From NCBI GenBank assembly GCA_033807695.1, contig CM066309.1, forward strand, positions 1,984,001 to 2,048,000: DNA of 64,000 bases, in the 5' to 3' direction. Positions 24,468 through 34,299 of this stretch are shown one piece after another (within the stretch, counting starts at the first letter, position 1; every line of letters begins with the position of its first letter). The stretch is from Daedaleopsis sinensis (taxonomy: Eukaryota; Basidiomycota; Agaricomycetes; Polyporales; Polyporaceae). Below the pieces are notes generated by a model. That model had not been told where the DNA came from. It did no database searches and was given only the letters and a program-made list of their open reading frames with translations. The translations under genes were made by a program, and so were the position numbers.

Positions 24468-25000
24468 GTGGAGAGTGCATGGATGCATTGCATGCGGTGT
24501 TTGTACGATCACAGTGTTGTATCATAGCGAGGGAATATCGGAGCTGTACATACCATAACCCATTCGACTGCCAGTGCTGACGTGCGCGTGAGACTAGTAT
24601 TGCAGAACTGCCTTCAGTGAATCTGGCTCAGAGCATCTAACGAGAGCTGGTCGGAAAAGCACAAGGTTCAGGTCCAGAAGCATGCTGCACGGACTGCGGC
24701 CTCCGATCCGGTTACATGGAATCGGCACAGATCGGTCCCGGATTCCCACTCTAAGAGTATACCCTTTCGCTACTACTAGCTTAGCTTCCTCATTGAAGAC
24801 ATGATGAGGTATACACCCCTTACTCCCAGACGTGATAGTTTCTTTGCGGCGTCACCAAAGATATGCATACGTGTGGGGAACCTGCGTTGCAAGGCTAGTA
24901 GACCTCATCCCCAACTTCTCCGACTACTGAAGCATTTCCTGTCACCGTCCAGGGTAGGATGTGCACGTACAGGAAATCGCCCGCTGCCCGAAGGTCATGC
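24468..25000. other. Intergenic between HTH gene and ICMT array
   Basis: No gene is seen. The array relic begins just to the right. The left part presumably carries the 3' untranslated region of the HTH microprotein transcript. Confidence 0.4.
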
Positions 25001-25011
25001 AGATAACCACC

Positions 25012-25160
25012 TAGCCCACCGTCCGCCACACGGCCACATCGGAGACGTACATACGACGGGATACGTCCCTGAGCATCAACAGCATTGCGCCCATGTAGCC
25101 AGTGGGAGGACGCACGTACGGGTCATAAGCTTATACGCCTGCAGCTTCCAAGAAGCCCCC
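25012..25160 (-). pseudogene. ICMT relic (central catalytic region, frameshifted)
   Basis: Read on minus, 25012-25118 encodes YVRPPTGYMGAMLLMLRD, then more decayed sequence (VSDVAVWRTVG). This matches YVRHPSYTGxxLLMLGD and the following VWQSTAG of the intact ICMT copies. Just upstream on minus (near 25143-25157) GFLEAAG corresponds to the GRFFTAE block, but a stop and frame changes separate the two parts. The N- and C-terminal thirds are not recognisable. It lies next to the ICMT array and in the same orientation, so it is best read as the oldest, most decayed member. Confidence 0.6.
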
Positions 25161-25448
25161 GATATGGAGTATGGGGGTACTAATGGTAAGCGCGCTAGGA
25201 GAGGAAGGAGAGACAGAATGTTATTATATCGACGCAGGGCATCGGACGTGCCCTAGGAGCATCATAACTTAGTGCCAGACAGTGCGGCTATCTGTCGAGT
25301 AGACGTATTTGTGATTGAGGCTCGATGACCGCCACGCCTGAGGCCTGACCGCGGAGAGATGATTTGTATGAGTACATTACTATCGGACCCAATGAGCATA
25401 AGTTATAACTCACCCGCGTTGAGGATGTTGATCACGATGTCATGGTCG

Positions 25449-26234
25449 TCACCAGACCAAAGGGAACAGCCTGTACGGCGTCCTGCTCGCGTACGCCTTC
25501 CATTCCTCGCCGAACTCTTCGCGTAATATTGCGTCTTCCCTCGCAGCACGTTGTGGGAGCAGTACGACACAGAAGTACGCTCACGCGCAGACGATGGAGC
25601 TGAAGGTCACCTGCCCCCAAAAAGACTGCCCTGCTCCGACTTCCTGAAGATAGCTGCCTGCGCCTAGGAGGGCGATCGGGTTTCCCGCTATCATCACGAT
25701 ACCGCCGGTGTAGCTTGGGTGACGGACATATGAGTACGGTCCTGACGTGACGAGCTTATGGTCCCTCTGCATGGCTACCTCCAGTGTGAAGAACCGGCCC
25801 AGTGTGCGGTAGCTCCAGATGCGCAGGGCAATCCCTCCGAATGAGATTGAGGTGCCGATGACGAATCTGGGCGTGAGCTGAAGTGCGAGACGGCGCGGCG
25901 TAGAGGAGGGAGTGAGGATGGAGAGAATGGCATTGGTGAGGGTTGTTTGCGGAAGCGATTGAGCCAGGATAACCGCCGCTTCGACAAGCGTAAGACCGAG
26001 TATCGCGACCTGGATGACTGTGAGTGCACAGGGCTCGCATCGCAGTAGCAGAGAACATCCGCTCACCCCGTTCACTCTCGCCAGCCACATCATGTATGGC
26101 AATGTCCGTTTCGGACTTCCGCCTCTTTGCACAGTGGGGTGTGCCGAGATACGGGGTGGTACGAAGCCTATATAGTTGAGGAACCCACAAGCGAGCAATA
26201 GGGCAATCTTCAACGAAAGCGAGGGGACTAACAT
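25449..26234 (-). pseudogene. ICMT-like gene A with in-frame TGA (or a new 45-nt intron)
   Basis: Exon 1 (26067..26234) encodes MLVPSLSLKIALLLACGF and on to LARVNG. A 57-nt intron follows, and exon 2 starts at 26009. The family blocks are present: SYRTLGRFF, VTSGPYSYVRHPSYTGG and, near the end, REEFGEEW plus ASRTPYRLFPLVW with its stop at 25449-25451. In-frame with all this is a TGA at 25581-25583, at VCA/stop/AYFCVVLLP, inside the last membrane segment. Either the copy is broken or it uses an intron at 25540..25584 (GTGAGC...GCGAG, 45 nt). That intron would remove the stop in frame but also 15 codons of conserved sequence. Intact relatives read through this place without an intron. ICMT methylates the prenylated cysteine of CAAX proteins at the ER. 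Confidence 0.75.
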
Positions 26235-26837
26235 GACAGGCGATACGAGGGAGCTCGAGTTTGAACAGCGTTGCGATGGGCTGACCTTATAAGCTATCAG
26301 TTGTTAAAAACGTGTCAGTCACAAGGGCCTGGATCGAATGGTCAAAATCGGCAGTGTTTATCATTGTCGTTGACAGACCTGGCCGCGGTAGTCGGGTCAC
26401 GACATTGACACGAGTATGAAATTGAGATCCTCTCAATCGGATGACAGGGCTTGGACAAAGACACAGTGAGGGTTGTAAGCGTAACTTGCCGCGGGTAGTG
26501 TGAATCCTACGGTCAATCGTGGAACAATGCGTTACCTGGAGTCCTGTATCAAGCATTCACTGTATAGTCCACGCCGCTGTCTCCGACTAGAGTAGGAGTG
26601 AAGTGCGAAGCTTGCTAACGAGGGACCGACCGTTGAGGTAAGTGTTTGTTGAAGGCGGTCGAAGTATATGGATGGGACAACAAATGACTAGATCGATGAC
26701 GAACAGTGAGGTCGCTAACTGACTACTGCAAGTTTATCAGCATGAATCCTTAAGAGCGGAAAATGGATTGCACTAGAAGGTACTCACAACTAATGCTTTC
26801 CGACAAGGGAGAACGCCATGCTTCGAACGCCGCCTAT

Positions 26838-27652
26838 TTAGAAGATGTATGGAATCAACCTGTACGGCGTCCTTTTGGCCCACTCGTCCCACTCCGCTCC
26901 AAATTCCTTGCGCATAATTTCGTCCTCCCGAACAGTCCTGAAAAATAAGGCCACTGTGTTCGCAAACGTAATCGACGTCATAATTGAGATGAAGATCCGT
27001 CCAGCTGTCGATTGCCACGCGCTGAGCTCGCCGAGGTATGTTCCGCTCCCAAGGAGCGCGAGGGCGTCTCCCAACATCAAGAGCATCCAGCCGGTGTAGC
27101 TCGGATGACGAACAAAGGCGTAGGGTCCAGTCGTCACGAGTCTGTGGTCCTTCTGTGTGCATAACTCCGCGGTGAAGAACCGCCCGAGGGTGCGATAGCT
27201 CCAGGAGCGGACGAGGCCTCCAACAACGCCGAGAGCGCTGCCCACGATGAATCTCGGAGTAATGGCTAGGGAAAGCGGACCATGCTGTGCGTCCGGGACA
27301 AGGACAGACAGAGCGGCCTGGGAGAGCGGGAAAGACGGGAATGATTGTGCTAGAATAACCGCGCCCTCAGCGAAGGCGACACCACAAAGCAGTGCCTGGG
27401 TCGGAGGTGTCAGAAGTCAACGTTCACGATGTCCCAAAGGGTAACGGCACATACCCCGAATCCCCTCGCGATGTGCATTTTGAATGACACGCTTGTAGAG
27501 AAGAAGTCCGAATCGACGCGGACCTTGCGCTGGTCCGGCTTGGGCGTATTGAATGGTACGTTGTGCACTGAGTAGCTGAGGATGCCACATGTCATCAAGA
27601 CGGGGACCTTTATCAACGGGGTCGCAAGAGACGGAACGAAGAGTAGATGCAT
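26838..27652 (-). CDS. Isoprenylcysteine carboxyl methyltransferase B (Ste14/ICMT-like)
   Basis: Model: complement(join(26838..27395,27455..27652)), 251 residues. ICMT enzymes are multi-pass ER membrane proteins that methyl-esterify the C-terminal prenylcysteine of Ras-type GTPases and fungal lipopeptide pheromones. Conserved parts are seen in order: SWSYRTLGRFFTAE, HRLVTTGPYAFVRHPSYTG, then a hydrophobic pair of helices and the C-terminal EDEIMRKEFGAEWDEWAKRT with the PYRLIPYIF end. The Arg-His-Pro and the C-terminal Glu/Arg typical of the active site are kept. The start MHLLFVPSLATPL is chosen by agreement with copy C; a longer frame reaching 27772 has no support in the other copies. It is nearly the same as copy C, showing recent duplication. 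Confidence 0.86.
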
Positions 27653-27831
27653 AGTGATGGACCAGGATGTGGTGGTGGTTCTGCTGGTCCGATGAGGCTG
27701 TTGGAAGCTGCTGGATGAGTGCCAGCTGTTGCATATATATGCAATCGGCGAATCTTGGGCGAATCTCGTCAAATATCAATGCGATTCTCGGGAGTCGGGA
27801 CAGTCCATAAGCTCCCTTAGTCCACGCTCAC

Positions 27832-27996
27832 CTTAAACCGGCAGCAAATCTCTGGAGTGATCGTGATGGGGGCGCGCGAGCCGACTGACAGCCGAGCGGG
27901 AAGGACAGCGGCCTGAGCTGCGACGAACGACTTGCCAAGGTCCCTCTCTACCTCTACCACTGCAAGCGACTCGCCGAGGAGTCCTTTTATGATTAT
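27832..27996 (-). pseudogene. Probable ICMT exon-2 relic
   Basis: On minus, an open stretch reads GLLGESLAVVEVERDLGKSF and then AAQAAVLP and RAPITITPEI. This parallels the start of exon 2 in the intact copies (AFAEGAVILAQSFPS, SQAALSVL, PLSLAITPRF). The match is partial and has no start, no splice partner and no catalytic part. It lies between the orphan exon 1 at 29062 and copy B, where the second gene of the right-hand unit would be expected. I regard it as an eroded piece of that gene. Confidence 0.4.
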
Positions 27997-27999
27997 TTC

Positions 28000-29055
28000 T
28001 AGAGAATATGAATATCAGTCAGTGTCCTCGTCGTTCTAACGAGACGCTACAGATATCAGTTATATTAGGCCAATTGCAAGGGCATCGATATCACTACTTA
28101 CGGCTACTTATCAAGCATCACTGCCATCAGTACGAGATGCCTTCCCGGTTTAAGGTAGGCGGCCGTAGGCCTGAAATACACTTGTTTCGTGCCCAGACGT
28201 AAGTACTGAGTGTACTTATCGCTCGCACCAGCCCGCACCCCACCATACACAGTGGGCATAAGTTCGTATTGAGCCTGAGAGAGGTTAATATCATGATCAG
28301 ACCTGAGACGGTCTCCCATGACCCGCGCTTACCCCATGACTCCCCTGTCAGTGCTGAATGTTTCCATAACTTCCCACAACTTGCTATGTACTAGGCACTG
28401 CGCTGTCGCGAATTTGAAGGTGACGGCGGCTGCCGTGAACAAGGGAAATGTGCACAGAGCGTCTGTCATGCTAACACGTCAATAGCACATTGAGCGGAGT
28501 CAAGTTATTATTTCGGATTGTACTCACATCACCGAGACGACGGAGCATCCAAACTCCCACCAGCTCCTCTCGAAGCTACAGCTTGCGGCTACAATCGTGT
28601 GGGGCAAGGATTTCCGCGAGCACTACGGTAGGCGTGATAAGTCTGGTGAACTTGCAGTTCCTGTGCTTGAGACGTCAGCAACGTTCACAGCATTGACCAA
28701 AGGACTCACATTGACGAAGCTGAGGTCGAGAATCTGCGCTGAGAAGGCGTTCCACCTGAAGATGGGGAACGACCTAGCTAGCAACCGGCAAGAGGTGCAG
28801 TGATTACATGTGGTCATCAAGTGATTACGATGCCGTGCTTTTCATCGTACAAGGTGCACGTACCATCTTCGTCAATAGTACATCCTGAACTCCTATCACG
28901 TGGCGCACCGGCTACTACAGGTCGTTGGGGCATACCGATATACTTATACGGCACGCGAAGAGGACAGAGTAATTCCCGAGGATATAAATGGGAGCGGATT
29001 CGGGACAGCCCTGAGTGCTACCATTACCATCGACAAGTAAGGCAGTGATAAGAAT
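28000..29055. other. Sequence separating two ICMT relic exons
   Basis: No gene is recognisable. The stretch lies between an orphan ICMT exon 1 (29062-29181) and a probable exon-2 relic (27832-27996), so about 1 kb replaces what is a 57-66-base intron in the intact copies. This suggests an insertion or rearrangement; I could not see target-site duplications or terminal repeats. Confidence 0.35.
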
Positions 29056-29061
29056 ACGCAC

Positions 29062-29181
29062 CTGTTTCGGACTTCCACCCTTCCGCGCAGTGGAGTGTGC
29101 CGACATACGGGGTGGTACAAAGCCGACGTGGTTACGAAAACCACATGTGAACAATAAGGCAAGAGAATGCCAACGAATCAT
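29062..29181 (-). pseudogene. Orphan first exon of an ICMT gene
   Basis: On minus it encodes MIRWHSLALLFTCGFRNHVG and FVPPRMSAHSTARKGGSPKQ, which closely follows exon 1 of gene A (ALLLACGFLNYIGFVPPRIS, RGGSPKR). It ends at a good donor, CAG/GTGCGT. No matching second exon follows: the next 100 or so codons are unrelated. The sequence upstream of it (29219-29280) is also similar to the upstream sequence of gene A (26273-26320), so a whole 5' region was copied. The gene has lost its catalytic part. Confidence 0.75.
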
Positions 29182-29362
29182 TGACACGAGAGGCGATGTG
29201 AGAGAGATACAGCTCTACGATGGGGTAAACCTGATGAGCTACCAGTTCAAACTAAACGTGTCAGTCGCAAGGACACGGGCTGTCGACTGACAAGAGGTCA
29301 CTCACCAGAGCTTATGGTTAGAGAGCGCTATGCTACTGCGGTAGGTCTTCGAACGCTACCTG

Positions 29363-30187
29363 TTAGTAGATGTACGGAATTAACTTGTACGGCGTCCTTT
29401 TGGCCCACTCGTCCCACTCCGCTCCAAATTCCTTGCGCATCATCTCGTCCTCCCGCCCAGTCCTGAGCAATGCGACCATGGTGCTCGAAAACGTCCACGA
29501 CGTCAGAATCGCGGAGATGACGACCCGTCCGGCTGTCGATTGCCACACGCCGAGCTCGCCGAGGTATGTGCCGCTCCCGAGTAGCGCGAGGGCGTCCCCC
29601 AACATCAGGGCTATCCAGCCCGTGTAGCTCGGGTGACGGACGAAGGCGTAGGGCCCAGTCGTCACGAGCTTGTGGTCCTTCTGCGTGGACACCTCCGCGG
29701 TGAAGAACCGCCCGAGGGCGCGGTAGCTCCAGGCGCGGACGAGGCCCCCGGCGATGCTGAGAGCGCTGCCCACGATGAAGCGCGGAGTGATGGCGAGGGA
29801 AAGCGGGCGCGGTTGTGCGCCCGGCAGAAGGACAGATAGCACGGCCTGAGAGAGCGGCAGGGACGGAAATGACTGTGCCAGAATAACCGCGCCCTCGGCG
29901 AAGGCGACACCACAAAGCAGTGCCTGGATCGGAGGTGTCAGAAGTTAAAATCTCTACGACGACCCCTTCGTAGTCTAAACGACACGTACCCCCAATCCCC
30001 TCGAGAGATAGACTTTGAATGTCACTCTACTAGAGTAAAAGTCTGACTCGTCGCGGACTTTGCGCTCGTCCGCCTTGGGCGCGCTGAATGGTATGTCGAA
30101 CGCGGAATAACTGAGGATGCCACATGTCATCAAGACGGGGACTTTGGTCAACGGGGTCGCAAGAGATGGGACGAAGAGTAGATGCAT
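29363..30187 (-). CDS. Isoprenylcysteine carboxyl methyltransferase C (Ste14/ICMT-like)
   Basis: Model: complement(join(29363..29923,29990..30187)), 252 residues, one 66-nt intron at the same site as in copy B. Conserved blocks are AWSYRALGRFFTAEVSTQKD, KLVTTGPYAFVRHPSYTGW, and EDEMMRKEFGAEWDEWAKRT followed by PYKLIPYIY. Four or more hydrophobic segments are spread along the chain, as expected for this ER enzyme of CAAX-protein maturation. The first exon (MHLLFVPSLATPLTKVPVLM) and its upstream sequence match copy B closely. Copy C plus the orphan exon 182 bases downstream looks like the same two-gene unit as copy B plus gene A. Which copy serves Ras-type proteins and which, if any, serves pheromones cannot be told. 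Confidence 0.87.
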
Positions 30188-30439
30188 GGTGGTGGTTCCG
30201 ATGATGCCGCAGGACGATTGCCAGCTGTCACGTATATGTAATCGGCGCATGTTGTCAATGCAACTCGCCGAACAGTGTCGTGGGTGCAATAGACTCGAAG
30301 CGCTCCTATTTGATGCGAGGCGCTTGAGTGGCGTTCGGGGCACTGGCTCACTGTCTCAGACTGACGAACTCACCGGGCACCAAGCGTGAGACGTCGAAAT
30401 GTTGAGCACACTTATATAGTATGTTGCTCATGTCTGCGC

Positions 30440-30505
30440 ATAAGACTCTAGCCGTACAGCACAATTACCATCGGGGAGCACGGTAGTGATTTGAATACGC
30501 ACCTC
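30440..30505 (-). pseudogene. Short relic matching an ICMT intron start
   Basis: On minus, the stretch beginning CAG/GTGCGTATTC and running through ATCACT, then GATGGTAAT, closely parallels the start of the intron after the orphan exon at 29062 (GTGCGTATTC, ATCACT, GATGGTAAT). The exon upstream is not recognisable. It suggests a further, almost erased copy upstream of copy C. Confidence 0.45.
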
Positions 30506-30589
30506 AGATTCGGCCGCCGCGTTGTCATACAACATTTGATGCGTAGGCCAACAAAAGAGAAGGAGGCATTGGCAAGGCAAGGACCTCTG

Positions 30590-31692
30590 TCAGTCTTGGC
30601 TCAGCGATGGGCCCGTGTCGGACTCGTCTTCGGTAGGAGGTTCTTCTGGCTCGTCTTCAATATCGAAGATGACGTCCGTGGCATTCTTCTGTCTGAAACG
30701 CCACGTTACGAACTTCAATGAACGAGGTCGCTCCAAGTTTTTCTTCTTCTCTACCCATTCCCGCCTGTAGTCATCGCTTGCATACATCATGTCCATGCAG
30801 GCATCACACTCTCCTGTCCAAATATCGTCGTTGCTCTCCGACAATGAGGTCTTGCCACCCAGACCGTATGCAATGGATAAGGTGACGCATTGCAACATGG
30901 TGAGGGACTTGAGGAAATGGACGTAATGACTCTAATACACAGGGTTTAGTGACACCATAGCCGGGGGTTGTACTCACATACCGGGAGACCAACGACCTTC
31001 TCGTAGACGATCTCAGCGGGAGGAGGTTCACTGAAGGTCGCAAAACAGCATATGTTGCACAGGTTGCACCACACGAGATCTTGAGATAGTTTGAGGACAC
31101 GAAGGCCGAGGAAGCTTTCTGCGATGATGCGCGCAGTCATCGGAGAGGGCCACGAGACGTCGTAAACTTCTAGCTCCTGGATGTGAGACGCAATTTGGCG
31201 AGGGTGGTCGAAGCGTATGAGGAGCATAGCGTTGGACTGCGAGGGATCAAAGTCTACGCGCAGCTTGCGTAGTCGATGAAAAGACCCAAGATTCCATTGG
31301 AGAGGAAGAGCAAGGAGGTCTGTGCCGAGTTCTACGCAATGCAATTCCCTGCAGTATCGTCACGAGAACGTTACTCGGAAGATTTGCGTTGATATGACTG
31401 ACCTTGTCCATATCGATAGCTCAGGCCACGCGTTTAAGAGGTCATCCGGACAACGGACGAAGTAGACCTGGAACCAGGCCTCGAGCGCAAGCTGTCGAAC
31501 GACCTTAGAAGCAAAGGTGAGGCTCTGGACAACGCTCCAGGAAGGCTTGTAGCTGTGTCTTGGTGTCTCGGAGTCGCGCCATTCCACAGAAGAGACATAC
31601 TCAAAGACAATTTGCCGAAGTACCTCTGTTGGAAGGAGAGGGTGGAGAGGAGAGTTGTCCATGGACTGAGCCGTCGTCGTGGTCACCCGCAA
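30590..31692 (-). CDS. F-box-like protein
   Basis: Model: complement(join(30590..30931,30982..31348,31403..31692)), 332 residues. The N-terminus after a short leader reads MDNSPLHPLLPTEVLRQIVF with TFASKVVRQLALEAWF following, which fits the short helical F-box-like motif frequent in basidiomycetes (LP.E....I). The middle part (RKLRVDFDPSQ, HIQELEVYDV, ESFLGLRVLKLS) has the spacing of degenerate leucine-rich segments. The end is highly acidic (DIEDEPEEPPTEDESDTG). F-box proteins recruit targets to SCF ubiquitin ligases; the target is unknown. The start could be 31692 or the internal ATG at 31662, which gives MDNS at once. It diverges from GLE1 with 201 bases between starts. Confidence 0.62.
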
Positions 31693-31893
31693 CTTCGGTC
31701 CTCAGCCAACTGCACTCGGAAGCACGGTCCGGCTCAGCGTCTAGTGATCGTAGTCCACGTGCCAGACACGCGGGGCGGCTGCAGCCTGCGGCGGACGAGG
31801 CGAAGCGGCGAACATGCATGCAACCTACCACCTCGCCGTGACTTCACTCTCCTCCAACACACTTCGCCAAGGGCTGGCAGTGTCACTGTTACC

Positions 31894-33872
31894 ATGAGGT
31901 TTGCAGCACCTCGATCACCTTCACCCTCGCCAAGCAGAAGGTAAGCTTGATGATGAACACCGAGTGGCTTCATGATCTTCAACCACCGTAACAGGCGATA
32001 TCGACCTCGCTCAACATTTGGCATACCGTCCGACTCGTCGGAAGATGAAGATGAGGAGTCTGACTCTGACGGAGCTACTTCGTCGTCCGGGGAATCTGTA
32101 GGATATGAAGCATTGTAAGGTTCTCTCGCCTGAATTGTTTGGAGTTTGTGCCGAACCTCCACCAGGAAGTCGCGAAGACAGAAGACGCCGTCAGAGAAAT
32201 GGCTCATGGAGGACACGCTCGCTGCCGTGCGTCGACGTCTGAACCATGTTGACCCGTATGAGGAATGGGAGAAGGAGACGCGTCAAGAAGCATTCGTACG
32301 TGACATCATCGTCCTAGCCATGCACGACCTAACCTGGATTGTATAGCGCGCTGCAAGGCAAAAGCATGCTCAAGACAGCCTCCAGCAGACCCAAGCACGT
32401 AGCGAGAGGCGTGTAGAGGATGAGAAACGCCAGGCCGCTATGCACGAACAGCAGCTGAAGGAGGTGCAAGCGCAGCTTGCTGCAATGGACCTCCATAAGA
32501 AGCGGGAAGAGGACAACCTACGCGCGCAATGGAAGGAGCGTGATCGTCAACTGTGGGTACGCATTGACGCGGTCATCAAGGTTGAGGAAGACCGCCTGCG
32601 CGCGAAGCAGGAGGCGGAGAGGAAGAAGCGCGAGGAGGAAGAAAGAGTCAAACGGGAGGCAGAGGAGAAGAAGAGACAGGAGGAGGAGAAGAAACGGTCA
32701 GAAATTGAAGAAAAGCGAAAACAGAAGGAGAAGGAGGATGAGGAGAAGCGCAAGCAGCTGGAAGATGAGCGGCAGCAGGAGGAGCGTGACCGTGCTGAAT
32801 CACTAGAACGCAACGTACTGGGCTTCACGTCCGCTATGGAGGACTGGAAGCGAGGCAGGGAAACTCTGAAGGTGCGTGATAGCTCACTGCCAGATAATTG
32901 TCATGCTCAACCCTTGGCCAGGTTTTGAAGGCAGGGCCCATGAAGGTTGTGAAAGCGGATAAAGCCTTCAAGTCTCTTTGGAGCACAGGCCGCCGGGCTA
33001 TCACAGCCAAAGTGGGGCAGCTCACCAACAACGCGAACGAAATCATGCGTATCGTGAGTGCTACATTCCGGGAAGAAAGTCATCGCTTGACATACCGTCT
33101 TACAGTCGCACGAAATCGTCGGTATTCTACGACCTCCTCAGCCTCACCCACAACCAGTGTATCTCGCTCTCCTCTCATCTCTCTCCAAGGCCATCCTCCT
33201 ACAAGCGGAGACGGAAGTCACAGCCGAGAAGAAGAGTGCTATACCACTTGCTCAGGTTGCGACTAATCTCCTCATGGCCCTCGACGGCTTCGCGGGCATC
33301 TTCTGGGCGAAGCTCTGCCAACGAGCTGGCGGCTGGCCCATCCCCGTCGTCGTACCTGCAAAGGATACCGACAATGTCCTGTTCACCGAGGACTCTAGGC
33401 GGAAAGCGCTCGGCTACCGTAACGCTGAGGAGGGCCTAGCGGACTATACCAGTCGTGTCTCCGGGCTGATGCGGGTATACTTCCACATCTTGGTTATTCC
33501 GGTAGAGCAGCCGCTCGATCCGATCATGCGACTACCTCGATACTGGACGTTCTTCTCGCGAATGCTCAAAGACCCGCAGTTGTTGGAGAGTCCTGTTGCT
33601 CCACAGGTGCTGTTCAGTGAGTGTTTCCTCCATCGTTGTGTAGATTGTCCAAACTGACGTATGTGGCAACAGCTGCACTGGATGTGGGCGGACTTCTGGC
33701 GCGCGAGGTTTGGGGTCAGCAATGGGTCCGCTTGATTGCGCTCTTATATGACGGCGTTACTGTGGGCTACCATGACCTGGATGGTCGCCTCATTGGTGGA
33801 TCGTCGCCAGAGGGCATTGCTGGGCGGATGCGTGTGCAGCTCGAGGTAGAGCGCATCATGAGTGCCTTCTGA
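31894..33872 (+). CDS. gle1: mRNA export factor GLE1
   Basis: Model: join(31894..31940,31995..32114,32166..32295,32347..32871,32922..33053,33106..33616,33673..33872), 554 residues. GLE1 sits on the cytoplasmic face of the nuclear pore and, with inositol hexakisphosphate, activates the DEAD-box ATPase Dbp5 during mRNA release. An acidic/Ser N-terminus (PSDSSEDEDEESDSDG) is followed by a long charged coiled coil (about residues 110-275, E/K/R-rich). The C-terminal helical domain contains VYLALLSSLSKAILLQAETE, the FAGIFWAKLCQRAGGWPIPV block and the end EGIAGRMRVQLEVERI. All junctions keep frame and the start has a purine at -3. Length is close to that of yeast Gle1. Confidence 0.9.
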
Positions 33873-34299
33873 CACGACAGTTGGAACGAACTTTGACGCA
33901 TTGACGATCTCTCAGTTCTGGATATGTTACTCCCATCTCGACGCTGTAACCTTACGTTTGTAGTCTGTACGCAGTTGGTCTGCACAGTGCACACTAGTGT
34001 CAATCTGATTGTACGTTTGATGACTATCATGCCTCGTTGTAGCCAGTCCGAGAGATGGACGTCACTGGTCTGGACGTCGACGCTATGCCACATGTCTCGC
34101 CCATCAACCTGCCAGAGGCGCGGCGTGATGGATCTGTCACGCGTGACACGCTGTCCAAGGGCGGAGAGCGGCCTGCTCTGCCTGCTCCCCGCAATCGAAT
34201 TCTTACTCGGAGCGCTCTACCCACACTTGTACCCTGTATACTACTATCTCCATCGCCCACCCTCCGTCGCTCCTTACTCTGAACGCTGTACATGTCACT
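33873..34299. other. Intergenic, promoter of the Kin4-like kinase
   Basis: These 427 bases separate GLE1 from the kinase gene on the same strand. No conserved open frame is visible. Confidence 0.45.
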
